This document shows, in pieces, positions 30,716 through 41,070 of a DNA stretch of 61,769 nt (position 1 is the first letter of the stretch; every line of letters starts with the position of its first letter). The stretch is from Trinickia soli (GTDB lineage: Bacteria; Pseudomonadota; Gammaproteobacteria; Burkholderiales; Burkholderiaceae): contig NZ_PNYB01000031.1 in NCBI RefSeq assembly GCF_002879855.1, positions 1-61,769 of the forward strand, written 5' to 3'. The notes under the pieces are model-generated. The model did not search any database. It saw only the letters and a list, made by a program, of their open reading frames with translations, and was not told where the DNA came from. The position numbers and the translations under genes were made by a program.

Positions 30716-31658
30716 CCGGCCGCTACGTGTGCTGACGTGGCATGTCCACGGCAATTACCTGTATTACCTGACCCAGGCGCCGCACGAGTTCTGGCTCGTG
30801 ACGCGGCCGGGCAATCCGCCCGGGCATGCAGGCCGAACGGGCGTGCTGCCCTGGGGCGACAACGTTCATGAGGTCGATGCCGCGGTCGTCGCGCAGCGCG
30901 AGTTCGACGTCGTGCTCTATCAGCACCGCGACCACTGGGAACGCGATCGCCTGACGGTGCTGTCGGAAGCGCAACGCCAGCTGCCGACGATCTATCTCGA
31001 ACACGATCCGCCGCAGAACAATCCGTTTTCCGAGCGTCACTGGGTGACCGATCCTTCCGTTTTGATCGTTCATGTGACGCACTTCAATCGATTGATGTGG
31101 GACTGCGACAAGGTGCCCACGCGCGTCGTCGAACATGGGGTACTCGTGCCCGACGGCGTGCGCTATACAGGCGAGCTCGAGCGTGGCGTGGTCGTCATCA
31201 ACAACCTGCCGACGCGGGGCCGTCGGCTTGGCGCCGACATCTTCGCGCAAGCGGCCGGCCGCATTCCGCTCGACCTCGTCGGCATGAACGCTCAGGCAGC
31301 GGGCGGCCTGGGAGAAATCGGCAATCTCGATCTGGCCGCGTTCACCGCGCGCTATCGCTTCTTCTTCAATCCGATACGTTGGACGAGCCTCGGGCTCGCG
31401 ATCATCGAGGCCATGACGATCGGCATGCCGATCGTCGGACTGGCGAGCACGGAGCTTCCAACTGTGATCGTCAACGGCGAAAACGGCTACGTCGCCACCG
31501 ATGTCGACGTACTCGTGGAAAGAATGCGGGCGTTGTTGGCCGATCCCGGCGAAGCGCGCAGGCTCGGCGAGGGCGCACGACGCACGGCGCTCGAACGGTT
31601 CGGCATCGCTCGATTCGTCAAGGATTGGGACACCGTGCTGCGTGAGGTCGCGCTGTGA
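30705..31658 (+). CDS. Glycosyltransferase, GT4-like
   Basis: The product has 317 aa. The C-terminal part has the GT-B donor segment RFFFNPIRWTSLGLAIIEAMTIGMPIVGLASTELP and a terminal RRTALERFGIARFVKDWDTVL helix. The start (RVLTWHVHGNYLYYLTQAPHEFW) is of the kind seen in small glycosyltransferases of Proteobacteria. It overlaps the previous gene by 11 bases; AAAGGAA lies just before the ATG at 30705. Donor unknown. Confidence 0.82.
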   Translation: MRRNRPLRVLTWHVHGNYLYYLTQAPHEFWLVTRPGNPPGHAGRTGVLPWGDNVHEVDAAVVAQREFDVVLYQHRDHWERDRLTVLSEAQRQLPTIYLEHDPPQNNPFSERHWVTDPSVLIVHVTHFNRLMWDCDKVPTRVVEHGVLVPDGVRYTGELERGVVVINNLPTRGRRLGADIFAQAAGRIPLDLVGMNAQAAGGLGEIGNLDLAAFTARYRFFFNPIRWTSLGLAIIEAMTIGMPIVGLASTELPTVIVNGENGYVATDVDVLVERMRALLADPGEARRLGEGARRTALERFGIARFVKDWDTVLREVAL

Positions 31659-31711
31659 TGCGCGCCGGCACCATGCCTTCGAACAATCACGCATAACGGG
31701 AGAAAGTGACG

Positions 31712-32728
31712 ATGAAAGAACTCGGTCGCAAGCGAATACTCGTGACGGGCGGAGCCGGATTTCTCGGCTCGCACTTGTGCGAGAGGCTCGTTGAAGCGGG
31801 CCACGACGTATTGTGCGTCGACAATTTCTTCACGGGCACACGCGAGAACGTGGCGCATCTGCTTGGCCGCAGCAACTTCGAGCTGATGCGGCACGATGTG
31901 ACGTTTCCGCTCTATGTGGAAGTGGACGAAATCTACAACCTCGCCTGCCCCGCATCGCCCGTCCATTACCAGTACGACCCCGTGCGCACGACGAAGACGA
32001 GCGTGCATGGTGCGATCAACATGCTCGGTCTCGCCAAGCGCGTGCGTGCAAAGATCTTTCAGGCGTCGACGAGCGAAGTGTATGGCGACGCGCGCGTTCA
32101 TCCGCAGAAAGAGGACTACTGGGGCCATGTCAATCCGGTCGGCCCGCGCGCCTGTTATGACGAAGGAAAACGCTGCGCCGAAACGTTGTTCGTCGATTAC
32201 CGGCGTCAATACGGACTCGAAGTGCGCATCGCCCGCATCTTCAACACCTACGGCCCGTGCATGCACCCGGCCGACGGGCGCGTCGTATCGAACTTTATGG
32301 TGCAGGCGCTGACGAACGAGCCGTTGACTGTCTATGGCGACGGCTCGCAAACGCGCTCGCTCTGCTATGTCGACGATATGATCGATGCGTTTATACGCCT
32401 GATGGATGCCCCCGAAGGCACTTGCGACCCGGTCAATCTTGGCAATCCACATGAAGTGTCGATGCTTGAATTGGCCGAGCATGTCAGGCGGGCGACGCGG
32501 TCGGACAGCGAGATCGTCTTTCGGCCGCTGCCGATCGACGACCCGTGGCACCGTCAGCCCGACATCTCCGCCGCTCGCGCGCTGCTCGATTGGTCGCCCA
32601 CGACTTCGCTCGATGCGGGATTGAGCGCGACGGCCGATCATTTCCGCGCGCGCCTCGCCGGCCGTGAACGCGCCGCGTGCTGCGACGAAGTCAGGCGTGT
32701 GCCGTCAGGCGATGGATTTCGCCGGTGA
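31712..32728 (+). CDS. UDP-glucuronate decarboxylase / UDP-xylose synthase-like epimerase
   Basis: The product has about 338 aa and is an extended SDR. The NAD site is [10 protein letters not shown] (11-20) and the catalytic pair is Tyr149/Lys153 in [11 protein letters not shown]. It closely fits UXS (UDP-GlcA to UDP-xylose): [55 protein letters not shown] and [12 protein letters not shown]. It would supply a pentose donor to the operon's transferases. The ATG at 31712 is used; GTG at 31706 is the alternative. Its stop overlaps the convergent ABC gene by 38 bases. Confidence 0.88.
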   Translation: MKELGRKRILVTGGAGFLGSHLCERLVEAGHDVLCVDNFFTGTRENVAHLLGRSNFELMRHDVTFPLYVEVDEIYNLACPASPVHYQYDPVRTTKTSVHGAINMLGLAKRVRAKIFQASTSEVYGDARVHPQKEDYWGHVNPVGPRACYDEGKRCAETLFVDYRRQYGLEVRIARIFNTYGPCMHPADGRVVSNFMVQALTNEPLTVYGDGSQTRSLCYVDDMIDAFIRLMDAPEGTCDPVNLGNPHEVSMLELAEHVRRATRSDSEIVFRPLPIDDPWHRQPDISAARALLDWSPTTSLDAGLSATADHFRARLAGRERAACCDEVRRVPSGDGFRR

Positions 32729-35354
32729 GCACTTCGATCGGCACGGGCTTGACGAAATGCGCCGCGAACCCGGCGCGCGTCGTCCTTTCACGTACAGCCG
32801 GGTCGGTGTGCCCCGTCAAGGCGATGGCCGGCGGCGACGCGCCGTCGAATTTGCTCGCCATGTCGCGAATGCGCGCCAACACCTCGCAGCCGTCCTCGTC
32901 GCCGATCGAAATATCGCAAACGAGCACGCCCGGCCATTGCGATCGCTCGCTTTGCTCGAGGCGCCGCAACGCTTCCTCGCCCGACGTTGCGAGTTCGACC
33001 CGTGCGCCGTTCGCAACGAGCGCGGCCTCCAGCGCGTCGCGCGCCTCTTCATCGTCATCGATCGCCAGCACATTGATGCCCTCGAGCCGGGCGGCCGCGG
33101 TTGCAAGCGGCGCCCCCACCCCGTCAATACCGACAACGGGCAGCAACGGAAGCGACGCCACGTAGGCCACGTGGCCGTCGACCGACATCGGCAAAAACGT
33201 GCCGCCCGCGGCGCCCAGGATATGTTCGGCTTCGGCCGCCTGTTCGGCCGTCAGCGGAGCGGGCTCGGCGTACGCGCCCAATACCGCAAGCGAGGCTGAA
33301 TTGGTTTCCCTTTTTGCACGCAACTGCACTCGCGCGCCGGGGGGGGCGTGAGCGATTTCGTTGGCGCACAGCATGGCGACCACGCGCTGAATCTGCTCGG
33401 TTTCGCCCGTGACGGGCACATCGGGATCGGTCACGCTGAGCCCAAAGTCGACGCCTTGCTCGCTCGCTTCGGTCACGACGCGGCTCGCGATTTCGGCGGC
33501 GAGATCGCCCAATCGCATCGGCTTCGCTGCCAGCTTGCGTTGCGTATGCTCGAGTTCCCCCTGCTCGCGCTGCAACGCCCACATCCGGGCATAGACTCCA
33601 CCCGGCTTTGCGATGAGTTCACCGTGCCGACCCTGTTCGACGATGCGCCCATGCTCCATGACGAGGATGCGGTCGGCGTCGACGACGGTCGACAACCGAT
33701 GCGCAATCACGATCGACGTGCGCCCTTCGGCGAGACGGCGAAACTCGTTTTGAATGGCGCGTTCGGAACGCGTATCGAGTGCCGAAGTTGCTTCGTCGAA
33801 GACGATGATCGGCGGATCTTTGAGGAAGGCGCGCGCAATCGCGATGCGTTGTCGTTCGCCGCCCGACAGCCGCAGCCCCCGCTCGCCGACGCGCGTGTCG
33901 TAGTGGTCGGGAAGCCGTTCGATGAATTCGTCCAGTTGGGCCGCACGCGCCGCGCGTACGATATCGGCGCGCGTCGCTTTCTCGTGGCCATAGCCGATGT
34001 TGTAGGCGATCGTATCGTTGAACAGCACCGTGTCCTGCGGCACGATGCCGATCGCTTCGCGCAGCGAACGACGGGTGACGTACCGCACGTCCTGCCCGTC
34101 GATCGTGACCTTGCCATGCGTCGGCGCGTAAAGGCGAAACAAAAGCCGCATCAGCGTCGACTTGCCCGAGCCGCTGCCGCCCACCACCGCGAGGGTCGCG
34201 CCCGCCTTCGCCCGAAAATCGACCCCGTGCAAGATCTGCCGCGCCGGGTCATAGCCGAAATCGATGTTCTCGAACGCTATTTCGCCCGTCGTGACGATCA
34301 ACGGCTTCGCGTCGGGTTCGTCGCGATCCTCATCGGCGGCCTCGTCGCCGTGTTCGAGGCTGTCGCCGGCCAGCACCGCGAACATGCGTTCGACATTGAC
34401 GAGCGCGTCGTTCGTTTCGCGAAATACGAACCCGAGCGTATTGAGTGGCATGCATACCTGCACGATATAGGCGTTCACCAGCACGAGATCGCCGAGCGTC
34501 ATGCGCCCGGCCACGACGTACTGCACCGCCAGCAGCATCATCGCCGCGATGCCGAGACAGACGACGGCGCTCTGCCCGATGTGCAACGCCGTCAGTGCGC
34601 GTTGATTCGCGAGGCGCGCGACGACCCAATTGCTCAGCACGCCGCGATAACGCGACGTTTCGAACTCCTCTGCCGCAAAGTATTTCACGGTCTCGTAATT
34701 GAGCATGCTATCGACGAGCCGGCTATCCGATGCGGCTTCGAGCCGGTTCACTTCGCGCTGCACGACCATGCGACGCCGCGTAAAAATCATCGTATAACCG
34801 GCATAGCTGACCAGCGTGGCGGCAATGATCCAACTGAATGTGACCGTGAAATGGGTGGCGATGATGCCGATCACTGTGCCGATCTCGATGAACGACGGCA
34901 AAATCGTGAACAGCCCCACGCCGAGCAGATAGCCCACGCCTTCCGTGCCCTTTTGCACGTCGCGCACGATCGCACCCGTTTCGCGCTGCGAATGGAAGCG
35001 CGCCCCGAGACGATGCAGCCGCGCAAACGTGCGCTCTGCGAGTCCGGCGACCGTATGCTGCGTGACCGTGCTGAAGACGACGTCGCGCGCCTCGCCGAGC
35101 GCGTCGCCGACAAAGCGCAACAGCGCATAGGCCAACACAAGAAAGACGGGGAAAAGCGCGAGCGCCGTGCGATGGCCGAGATCGTCGATGATCGCCCGCA
35201 ACGCGAGAGGCACGGAGACACCCGCCAGCTTGGCGACAATCATCAATGCCGCCGCTCCGAACGTCTGCGCACGGTAGCGCCGCATCGCCTGCCAGATATC
35301 GGCGGCGATGCGCCCTTTGATCCTCGCTCGTGCACGGTGCTCGATTCTCTTCAC
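32691..35354 (-). CDS. ABC exporter (ATM1/HMT1-like) fused to degenerate kinase ATPase-like segment and receiver domain
   Basis: The product has about 887 aa. Residues 20-330 form a six-helix type IV exporter domain like ATM1/HMT1 ([12 protein letters not shown]-type loop [14 protein letters not shown]). Residues 350-590 are the ATPase: Walker [10 protein letters not shown] (392-400), signature LSGGERQ (about 497), Walker B IIVFDEA, His-switch at 552. Residues about 610-745 look like a histidine-kinase catalytic region that keeps an N-box-like [11 protein letters not shown] but lacks the phosphoacceptor His and DxGxG. Residues 760-887 are a receiver: acidic Asp766-768, phosphoacceptor Asp814 ([11 protein letters not shown]), Lys869 (FVKP). 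A GTG start at 35354 has GAGG five bases upstream; an ATG at 35393 is possible. Transport substrate unknown; it is convergent to the glycan operon. Confidence 0.85.
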   Translation of the reverse strand: MKRIEHRARARIKGRIAADIWQAMRRYRAQTFGAAALMIVAKLAGVSVPLALRAIIDDLGHRTALALFPVFLVLAYALLRFVGDALGEARDVVFSTVTQHTVAGLAERTFARLHRLGARFHSQRETGAIVRDVQKGTEGVGYLLGVGLFTILPSFIEIGTVIGIIATHFTVTFSWIIAATLVSYAGYTMIFTRRRMVVQREVNRLEAASDSRLVDSMLNYETVKYFAAEEFETSRYRGVLSNWVVARLANQRALTALHIGQSAVVCLGIAAMMLLAVQYVVAGRMTLGDLVLVNAYIVQVCMPLNTLGFVFRETNDALVNVERMFAVLAGDSLEHGDEAADEDRDEPDAKPLIVTTGEIAFENIDFGYDPARQILHGVDFRAKAGATLAVVGGSGSGKSTLMRLLFRLYAPTHGKVTIDGQDVRYVTRRSLREAIGIVPQDTVLFNDTIAYNIGYGHEKATRADIVRAARAAQLDEFIERLPDHYDTRVGERGLRLSGGERQRIAIARAFLKDPPIIVFDEATSALDTRSERAIQNEFRRLAEGRTSIVIAHRLSTVVDADRILVMEHGRIVEQGRHGELIAKPGGVYARMWALQREQGELEHTQRKLAAKPMRLGDLAAEIASRVVTEASEQGVDFGLSVTDPDVPVTGETEQIQRVVAMLCANEIAHAPPGARVQLRAKRETNSASLAVLGAYAEPAPLTAEQAAEAEHILGAAGGTFLPMSVDGHVAYVASLPLLPVVGIDGVGAPLATAAARLEGINVLAIDDDEEARDALEAALVANGARVELATSGEEALRRLEQSERSQWPGVLVCDISIGDEDGCEVLARIRDMASKFDGASPPAIALTGHTDPAVRERTTRAGFAAHFVKPVPIEVLTGEIHRLTAHA

Positions 35355-35534
35355 GCTCCCCTCATAGCGGCATCCAAAGGCCATCGAGGTCATCACGCAA
35401 CGCACGTTCCCGCGGCCGCGGGAACGCCGCAACGCGGGACGAGGCATGCGCGTTGCGGCGGAGAACATGTGCGTGCGAAGTTGAAATTGGACGCGCATCG
35501 AGTCAACCAACCTTTAATGGACGGAGGATCACAC

Positions 35535-35927
35535 ATGAAGACGACCACGAAGACGCTACTGGTTTCTGCAATCGCGATGGCATGTGCGGGCGGGGTCTAT
35601 GCCCAGGGCGCCGGCGGTTCGGCTGGCGCGGGTGGCGGCGCCGGTGCCGGTATGCGCGGCGGCGCAGCGCCGAGCGGCAATACGCTCGAGCAACCGGGTA
35701 TCCAACCTGGGATGAACGGTGGCAACAGTTCGACCTACGATCAAGACCGGACGATGCGCCGTCACCGCAAGGGCACGGGCGGCTACGGCAGCCCTGGTAC
35801 CACGGGCACGGGATCGGGCCGGACCACCGTATCGCCGGGGACGGAGCAAACCCACCCGTCGGGGACGACCGATGGCTCCTCGCCGCAGCAGAACGACCCG
35901 ACCTATCGCGGAGGCGGAAAGGAATAG
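35535..35927 (+). CDS. Secreted glycine/serine/threonine-rich small protein
   Basis: The product has about 130 aa. Residues 1-23 are a signal peptide ending VYAQG. The mature part is low-complexity and rich in Gly, Ser, Thr and Pro (GAGGSAGAGGGAGAG, GSPGTTGTGSGR, TEQTHPSGTTDGSSPQQ). No enzyme domain is visible. A strong GGAGG site lies at 35523-35527, eight bases before the ATG. The gene is alone and divergent from the ABC fusion; unstructured exported proteins like this are common in Burkholderia but have no known role. Confidence 0.75.
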   Translation: MKTTTKTLLVSAIAMACAGGVYAQGAGGSAGAGGGAGAGMRGGAAPSGNTLEQPGIQPGMNGGNSSTYDQDRTMRRHRKGTGGYGSPGTTGTGSGRTTVSPGTEQTHPSGTTDGSSPQQNDPTYRGGGKE

Positions 35928-36391
35928 GTCACCGTTAGCAGTACGAATCAATAATGCCTGGCCGGCACGAACGCACCGGTCAGGCAGGAGAGGTCTGCCC
36001 CCTCGGTCCCTGCGAAGGGCGCAACAGACGAATATCGCGAGCGCTAGCGTATTCGCCTCAGGAATAGGACTCCCCGGCAAATTCTGCACCGTCTCTGCAC
36101 GAATTACGGTCTTCGCAGAAGCACGATGAACACACGCGGCAATGCCAATCGCGAGAAGCTCGATGGAACGGTCGTTGCTGAATTGAAAGCGTGTTCAACG
36201 AATGTGGAAGGAGGAATACATGGCCCAACACCCGGCCCACTCGCAAGACCATCGGCACCCGGGGCGATCTCGCAGGTGCAGTAGCCGTTCACGAATCATC
36301 GATACGCAACAACCGCCGGTAAGTGTCAATCGGTCGTCGATGACGAGCGATGCCGGCCGCAACGATTGATCACTTCGAAAGGAGCATCGCT
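35928..36391. other. Intergenic stretch with one possible small ORF
   Basis: The 464 bases between the secreted protein and the first PRC-barrel gene hold no recognised gene apart from the 49-codon candidate at 36220. No clear promoter or terminator seen. Confidence 0.4.
36220..36369 (+). CDS. Possible 49-aa small protein
   Basis: An ATG at 36220 opens a 49-codon frame with a very good ribosome site: AAGGAGG at 36208-36214, five bases before the start. The product (MAQHPAHSQDHRHPG...) is His/Arg/Ser-rich and not recognised. The only support is the ribosome site and position just upstream of a PRC-barrel gene, so this is a candidate, not a firm gene. Confidence 0.35.
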   Translation: MAQHPAHSQDHRHPGRSRRCSSRSRIIDTQQPPVSVNRSSMTSDAGRND

Positions 36392-36889
36392 ATGAGCATT
36401 ACACCCGACCCCATGAGCAGCCGCGGCGAAGCGCGCGTTGTCGGCAAAGGCAGTTCCACCGCGGAAGGCCCGGGCCCCTATGTGATGGCCGCGAGCACCC
36501 TGGACGGCGATAAGGTGATGAGTTCCGATGGCGAAGATGTCGGCAAGATCAAGGAGATCATGCTCGACGTGTATACGGGCCGCATTGCGTACGCGGTCAT
36601 GTCAAGCGGCGGTTTTCTCGGCATCGGCGATAAATTGCTCGCCATCCCTTGGAAGGCGCTGACGCTGGATACCGATCGCAAGTGCTTCCTGCTGTCGGTG
36701 ACTTCCGAAATCGTCCGCAACGCCCCGGGCTTCGATAAGGATCACTGGCCGACGATGGCGGACGCAACGTGGGCGAACGAACTTCATACCTACTACGGCA
36801 GTTCGCCCTACTGGGATTCGAACGTCGAGCGCGTCGAAACCACCGGCGTCGCGTCAGGTTCCATTCCGCCAAGGGGTGAGCATCACTAA
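36392..36889 (+). CDS. PRC-barrel domain protein (copy 1)
   Basis: The product has 165 aa. The PRC barrel spans about 25-115: VMAASTLDGDKVMSSDGEDVGKIKEIMLDVYTGRIAYAV then GGFLGIGDKLLAIPWKALTL. PRC-barrel proteins occur in photosynthetic reaction centres and as free stress-related proteins. A close paralogue is at 41551. Start has AAAGGAGC at 36378-36385. It is followed by a strong terminator, so it is its own transcript. Function unknown; a stress or membrane-associated role is inferred from the family. Confidence 0.85.
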   Translation: MSITPDPMSSRGEARVVGKGSSTAEGPGPYVMAASTLDGDKVMSSDGEDVGKIKEIMLDVYTGRIAYAVMSSGGFLGIGDKLLAIPWKALTLDTDRKCFLLSVTSEIVRNAPGFDKDHWPTMADATWANELHTYYGSSPYWDSNVERVETTGVASGSIPPRGEHH

Positions 36890-36909
36890 CGTGTCGTAAC
36901 GGCACGCCG

Positions 36910-36955
36910 CGCCGCGTCCTGCAAGTTGTTGGCCCGCAGGGCGCGGCGATTTTTC
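36910..36955 (+). terminator. Rho-independent terminator of the PRC-barrel gene
   Basis: Arms at 36910-36922 and 36936-36948 pair over 13 bases (one G-U pair) around a 13-base loop, and a T-run (ATTTTTC) follows at 36949-36955. It begins 21 bases past the stop of the rightward PRC-barrel gene. Confidence 0.8.
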
Positions 36956-37124
36956 AACCGCCCCCAATGCCCTGCAGCACGCGTCCGGTCCCGCCGCATA
37001 TCGTGCAAGGCTGTCCTTCCACCATGCCGGTGCCGCGACAGACGCGACAGGGACTTTCGCCGACTCCCGGCGCATCGGGCGGCGCTTCGTCGCCGGGGTT
37101 CTTCGGTTCCTGGGTATCTTGCAT
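36954..37124 (-). CDS. Mini-protein with DnaJ-type zinc-finger motifs
   Basis: The product has 56 aa. It has two CxxCxGxG units, CRVCRGTG and CTICGGTG, like half of the cysteine-rich region of DnaJ, preceded by an acidic, proline-rich tail (EPKNPGDEAPPDAPG). Such free zinc-ribbon peptides occur in Burkholderia. It likely binds one zinc ion. There is no J domain. The start at 37124 is chosen as the frame's first methionine before the motif-bearing part; the open frame reaches 37220. Confidence 0.65.
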   Translation of the reverse strand: MQDTQEPKNPGDEAPPDAPGVGESPCRVCRGTGMVEGQPCTICGGTGRVLQGIGGG

Positions 37125-37731
37125 GGACGTGGTTTCCTCGGTTAGCGGCCCCCGGCGCACGTGGCCGGGCCGGCATGAGAGCCGACAGCAATAAACGGGC
37201 CGCATTCGTCGCGCCAACAATATTTGCCCTGAAGATTATGACGAGCCAATTAAACCGGGCCGCATTATCTATCACGGACTTCACGGCGACGGCTATGAAA
37301 GTTATCGTGCAACCGGCATTGGGTTGCACCCATCAAAACAAATGGGGAAGTAGACAAAGGTCGTCCTTCCGTATTGCGAACTGCGAAAGACGGTATTAGT
37401 ATTGCGCCAACCACGAATCAGGCAGGGCTCAACACAAGCGAGCCACGCATTCCGAAACAATTACCGTATCGCTCCTGGATGCGTGCCTGGGGCGGGTAAT
37501 TAGTACCTTGAATCACCCGGTTCAAATAAATAATCGAAAACGTTTTATAGCGTCATATGAATAGCCATTCCTACCTCTCGCAGTTTTGCATTTTTTCGAC
37601 CGGCGGCCCTTCCGGTTTCGCTCAGTGCTTTACGTCGACGATGTGATTGATGCGGTCAAACCGGTGCAACTTTGCGCCGCGGCGTCAATTGGTTTGAACA
37701 ATCGGCCCTCTTTTGCTGATCGGAGATAAGC
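37125..37731. other. Long intergenic region, lower GC
   Basis: About 600 bases without a recognised gene, visibly poorer in GC than the neighbours from 37380 to 37560. An 8-base hairpin with a 7-base loop lies at 37307-37329, and AAACGGGCCGCATT-like sequence occurs twice, near 37193 and 37251. I see no tRNA or clear small-RNA promoter. Confidence 0.45.
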
Positions 37732-37929
37732 ATGCTGAGCCCACATGAACTCGCTACGTTGATGCTCGTCAAGGACGCTCCTGACCAGATCGTCGATCGT
37801 GCAGAGCTCTGCACGTTGCTCGAACGCCATTTGATTGCGCTCGAACAGCCGGAAGACATCGGCCTGCCGCGCCCGCGCATCACCGAAAACGGCAACTCCC
37901 TTCTCAAAGCCTGTTCGCGCTTGCGCTAG
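37732..37929 (+). CDS. Small protein, unknown function
   Basis: The product has 65 aa (MLSPHELATLMLVKDAPDQIV...), helical and leucine-rich, with a segment ITENGNSLLKACSRLR at the end. No motif recognised; composition and codon use look coding. It precedes phaB by 100 bases and could be co-transcribed. No strong ribosome site is seen. Confidence 0.5.
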   Translation: MLSPHELATLMLVKDAPDQIVDRAELCTLLERHLIALEQPEDIGLPRPRITENGNSLLKACSRLR

Positions 37930-38029
37930 CGCGCGCGGGCCGTCGCGGCTCACCGCGATGTCATTTGCGAGGCCTGCGTTGCGCCGGCCTCGCTTCACTT
38001 CGTCAATCGCTCATAAATGGAGAAAGAAC

Positions 38030-38773
<744 letters not shown>

Positions 38774-38920
38774 GCGCGCCCCGGTGGCGCAACGATCGCT
38801 GATCTGCATGGCGGCATGAGCGTTGCTTCGTCGGCGGCGCCGACGCGTGGGCCGATCGAGTCCGAGCGGCTCCCGCGTGCGCCGGCACCCGCGCCGATAC
38901 GACCATCAGAGGAAACGCCC

Positions 38921-40699
38921 ATGCAGTTCGCCTTGGCGCGCCACGCGCTCGCTGCCGCTTTGCTGTCCGCCGCCGCCTGTCTGGCAGCCGAACCGCCCAC
39001 GCCGCCCGCTGCGGCTGCGCGCTCGAGCGAGCGTGCAACCGCGACGGCGACATCGAGCGCTCCCGCATCCGCTGCGCATTCGACGCAGGCCCCACTCGTT
39101 GCCGCGCCGCCTTCGGAGACGCTGGGCGCGCTATATCGTGCGGTCGAACTTGCACACCTTTTCCCCGACAGCAAGACTTTTGCCGATATGACGCCGAAGG
39201 AGGCGCCCGCGCGCATCGTCGCTGCCTATGAAACGGCGCGCACGCAAGCGGGCTTCGATCTGCGCAGGTTCGTAGAGGCGCATTTCGTACGACTGCGCCA
39301 TGATGCGCGGCCGTATATCTCCGATCCGAAACAGACTGTCGTCGCGCATACCGACACGCTGTGGGACGTGTTGCGCCGCGATCCCGACGCAGCGGCCAGA
39401 CCCTGGTCGTCGCTCCTACCGCTGCCAGCGCCCTACGTCGTGCCGGGCGGCCGCTTCGACGAGGTCTATTACTGGGATTCGTACTTCATCATGCTCGGGC
39501 TCGTCGCGAGCGGCCGCAACGATCTCGCGAACGACGAACTCAAAAATTTCGCCACGCTCATCGATCGCTACGGGCACATTCCGAACGGCAATCGAACCTA
39601 TTACCTGAGCCGCTCGCAGCCCCCGTTCTTCTCGCAGATGGTCGGTCTGCTCGCGCAGCGCGATGGGGACAGCGTCTATCTGCAGTATCTGCCCGAGCTC
39701 AAGGCCGAGTACGACTACTGGATGGAGGGAGCGTCGTCAGTGGGCCCCGGTCATGCCGTGCGGCACGTCGTTCGTCTTTTCGACGGCACGGTGCTGAACC
39801 GCTATTGGGACGAGCGCGATGCGCCGCGCGACGAATCGTATCGGGAAGATGTCGACACAGCCCGCGCCACGCCGCAACGCAATTCGAAGGATCTCTGGCG
39901 CAACCTGCGGGCCGGCGGAGAAACGGGCTGGGACTTCAGCTCGCGCTGGTTCGGCGACAACCGCACGCTCGCGACGATCGATGTCACGTCGCTCGTGCCC
40001 GTGGACCTCAATGCATTGCTTTACGGGTTGGAGCGCACGCTCGCCAAGGCGTACCGGCTGCAAGGCGACGCGACGCGCGGCGAGAACTTCGAAGCGCGCG
40101 CCGCCGCACGCGCCGAAGCGATCCGTCATTGGCTGTGGGATCCGCGTATCGGCGCATTCGCCGATTACGACTACGTGCATCGAACGCCGCGGCACCGATT
40201 GACGGCAGCCACCGTCTATCCGTTGTTCGCAGGCGTCGCGTCGCGCGAACAGGCGCGGGCCGTAGCGGAATCCGTCAAACGTGGGCTGCTGCGGCCTGGC
40301 GGGATGGCGACCACCCAGGTGGCAAGCGGCCAGCAATGGGATGAACCGAACGGTTGGGCACCGCTGCAATACCTGGCCGTGATCGGCCTGCGGCGCTATG
40401 GCGAAGCCGCTTTGGCGCAGACGATCGCCACGCGCTGGATACGGACGAACGTTGCCTACTACGCGCGCACGGGCAAGCTCGTCGAAAAGTACGACATCGG
40501 TGGCAACGCGGCGCAGGCCTCGGCCGGCGGCGGCGAGTATCCGCTGCAAGACGGCTTCGGGTGGACCAACGGCGTCTTGCGCGCTCTGCTGCAGCTTTAT
40601 CCGAACGCGGTCGATGTCCGCGCTGCGGTGCCGGCCGTTTCGAAGGCCACCCGGCAGGCCACCCGGCCGGCTGCGTCGGCCTCGGGGTCTGCGGGCTAG
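38921..40699 (+). CDS. treA: Periplasmic alpha,alpha-trehalase (GH37)
   Basis: The product has 592 aa. Both GH37 signatures are present: PGGRFDEVYYWDSYF near residue 175 and QWDEPNGWAP near 472. Glycine-rich GGEYPLQDGFGWTNGV is also typical. The N-terminal ~22 residues form a signal peptide, followed by an Ala/Pro/Ser-rich linker to about residue 60. It splits trehalose into glucose in the periplasm. The ATG at 38921 is chosen over 38816 as the signal peptide begins there. Its stop overlaps the next convergent gene by 4 bases. Confidence 0.93.
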   Translation: MQFALARHALAAALLSAAACLAAEPPTPPAAAARSSERATATATSSAPASAAHSTQAPLVAAPPSETLGALYRAVELAHLFPDSKTFADMTPKEAPARIVAAYETARTQAGFDLRRFVEAHFVRLRHDARPYISDPKQTVVAHTDTLWDVLRRDPDAAARPWSSLLPLPAPYVVPGGRFDEVYYWDSYFIMLGLVASGRNDLANDELKNFATLIDRYGHIPNGNRTYYLSRSQPPFFSQMVGLLAQRDGDSVYLQYLPELKAEYDYWMEGASSVGPGHAVRHVVRLFDGTVLNRYWDERDAPRDESYREDVDTARATPQRNSKDLWRNLRAGGETGWDFSSRWFGDNRTLATIDVTSLVPVDLNALLYGLERTLAKAYRLQGDATRGENFEARAAARAEAIRHWLWDPRIGAFADYDYVHRTPRHRLTAATVYPLFAGVASREQARAVAESVKRGLLRPGGMATTQVASGQQWDEPNGWAPLQYLAVIGLRRYGEAALAQTIATRWIRTNVAYYARTGKLVEKYDIGGNAAQASAGGGEYPLQDGFGWTNGVLRALLQLYPNAVDVRAAVPAVSKATRQATRPAASASGSAG

Positions 40700-41019
40700 G
40701 GTTCCAAGCCCTCGTTCGGATCGACCGGCGTGTCGATCCGATCGGGCTCGATGTCGGCATCGTCGATCAGGTTAGCGTCGCCATCGGCCGATGAACGCTC
40801 CCCGGTACCCGCACGGTCCGTGTCGCTCGCCAGCTCGGCATCGCCAAGTTCGAGCGCGTGCTCGTCGAGTTCGGAGTCTCTGTCGAATTCATGCCGCTTT
40901 GCGCCGGCGATGTCGCTTCCGCTATCGGACGAATCGCTCGGGCCCAGCGCGCCCGTGTCGCGACCGGGCGCCTCGCCGCCGCCCGCGTCCGGGAAGTTAT
41001 CGGGGTTCAATGTACTCAT
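40696..41019 (-). CDS. Acidic small protein, unknown function
   Basis: The product has 107 aa and is very acidic (DRDSELDEHALELGDAEL, DDADIEPDRIDTP), without hydrophobic segments. It resembles short Asp/Ser-rich proteins that Burkholderia carry beside stress genes, and probably is disordered. A clear AGGAGA ribosome site lies just before the ATG. It faces treA. Confidence 0.65.
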   Translation of the reverse strand: MSTLNPDNFPDAGGGEAPGRDTGALGPSDSSDSGSDIAGAKRHEFDRDSELDEHALELGDAELASDTDRAGTGERSSADGDANLIDDADIEPDRIDTPVDPNEGLEP

Positions 41020-41070
41020 GAGATCTCCTGTGGAATCGACCTATCCGTGGTGGAGTCATGTTGACGATGT

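Noticed and set aside
33348-35927. Very long rightward open frame (859 codons) opposite the ABC fusion gene
   Set aside because: It mirrors the ABC gene's codons in high-GC DNA, has His/Arg-rich nonsense composition, and only its last 131 codons (35535 on) are a real gene with a signal peptide and ribosome site.
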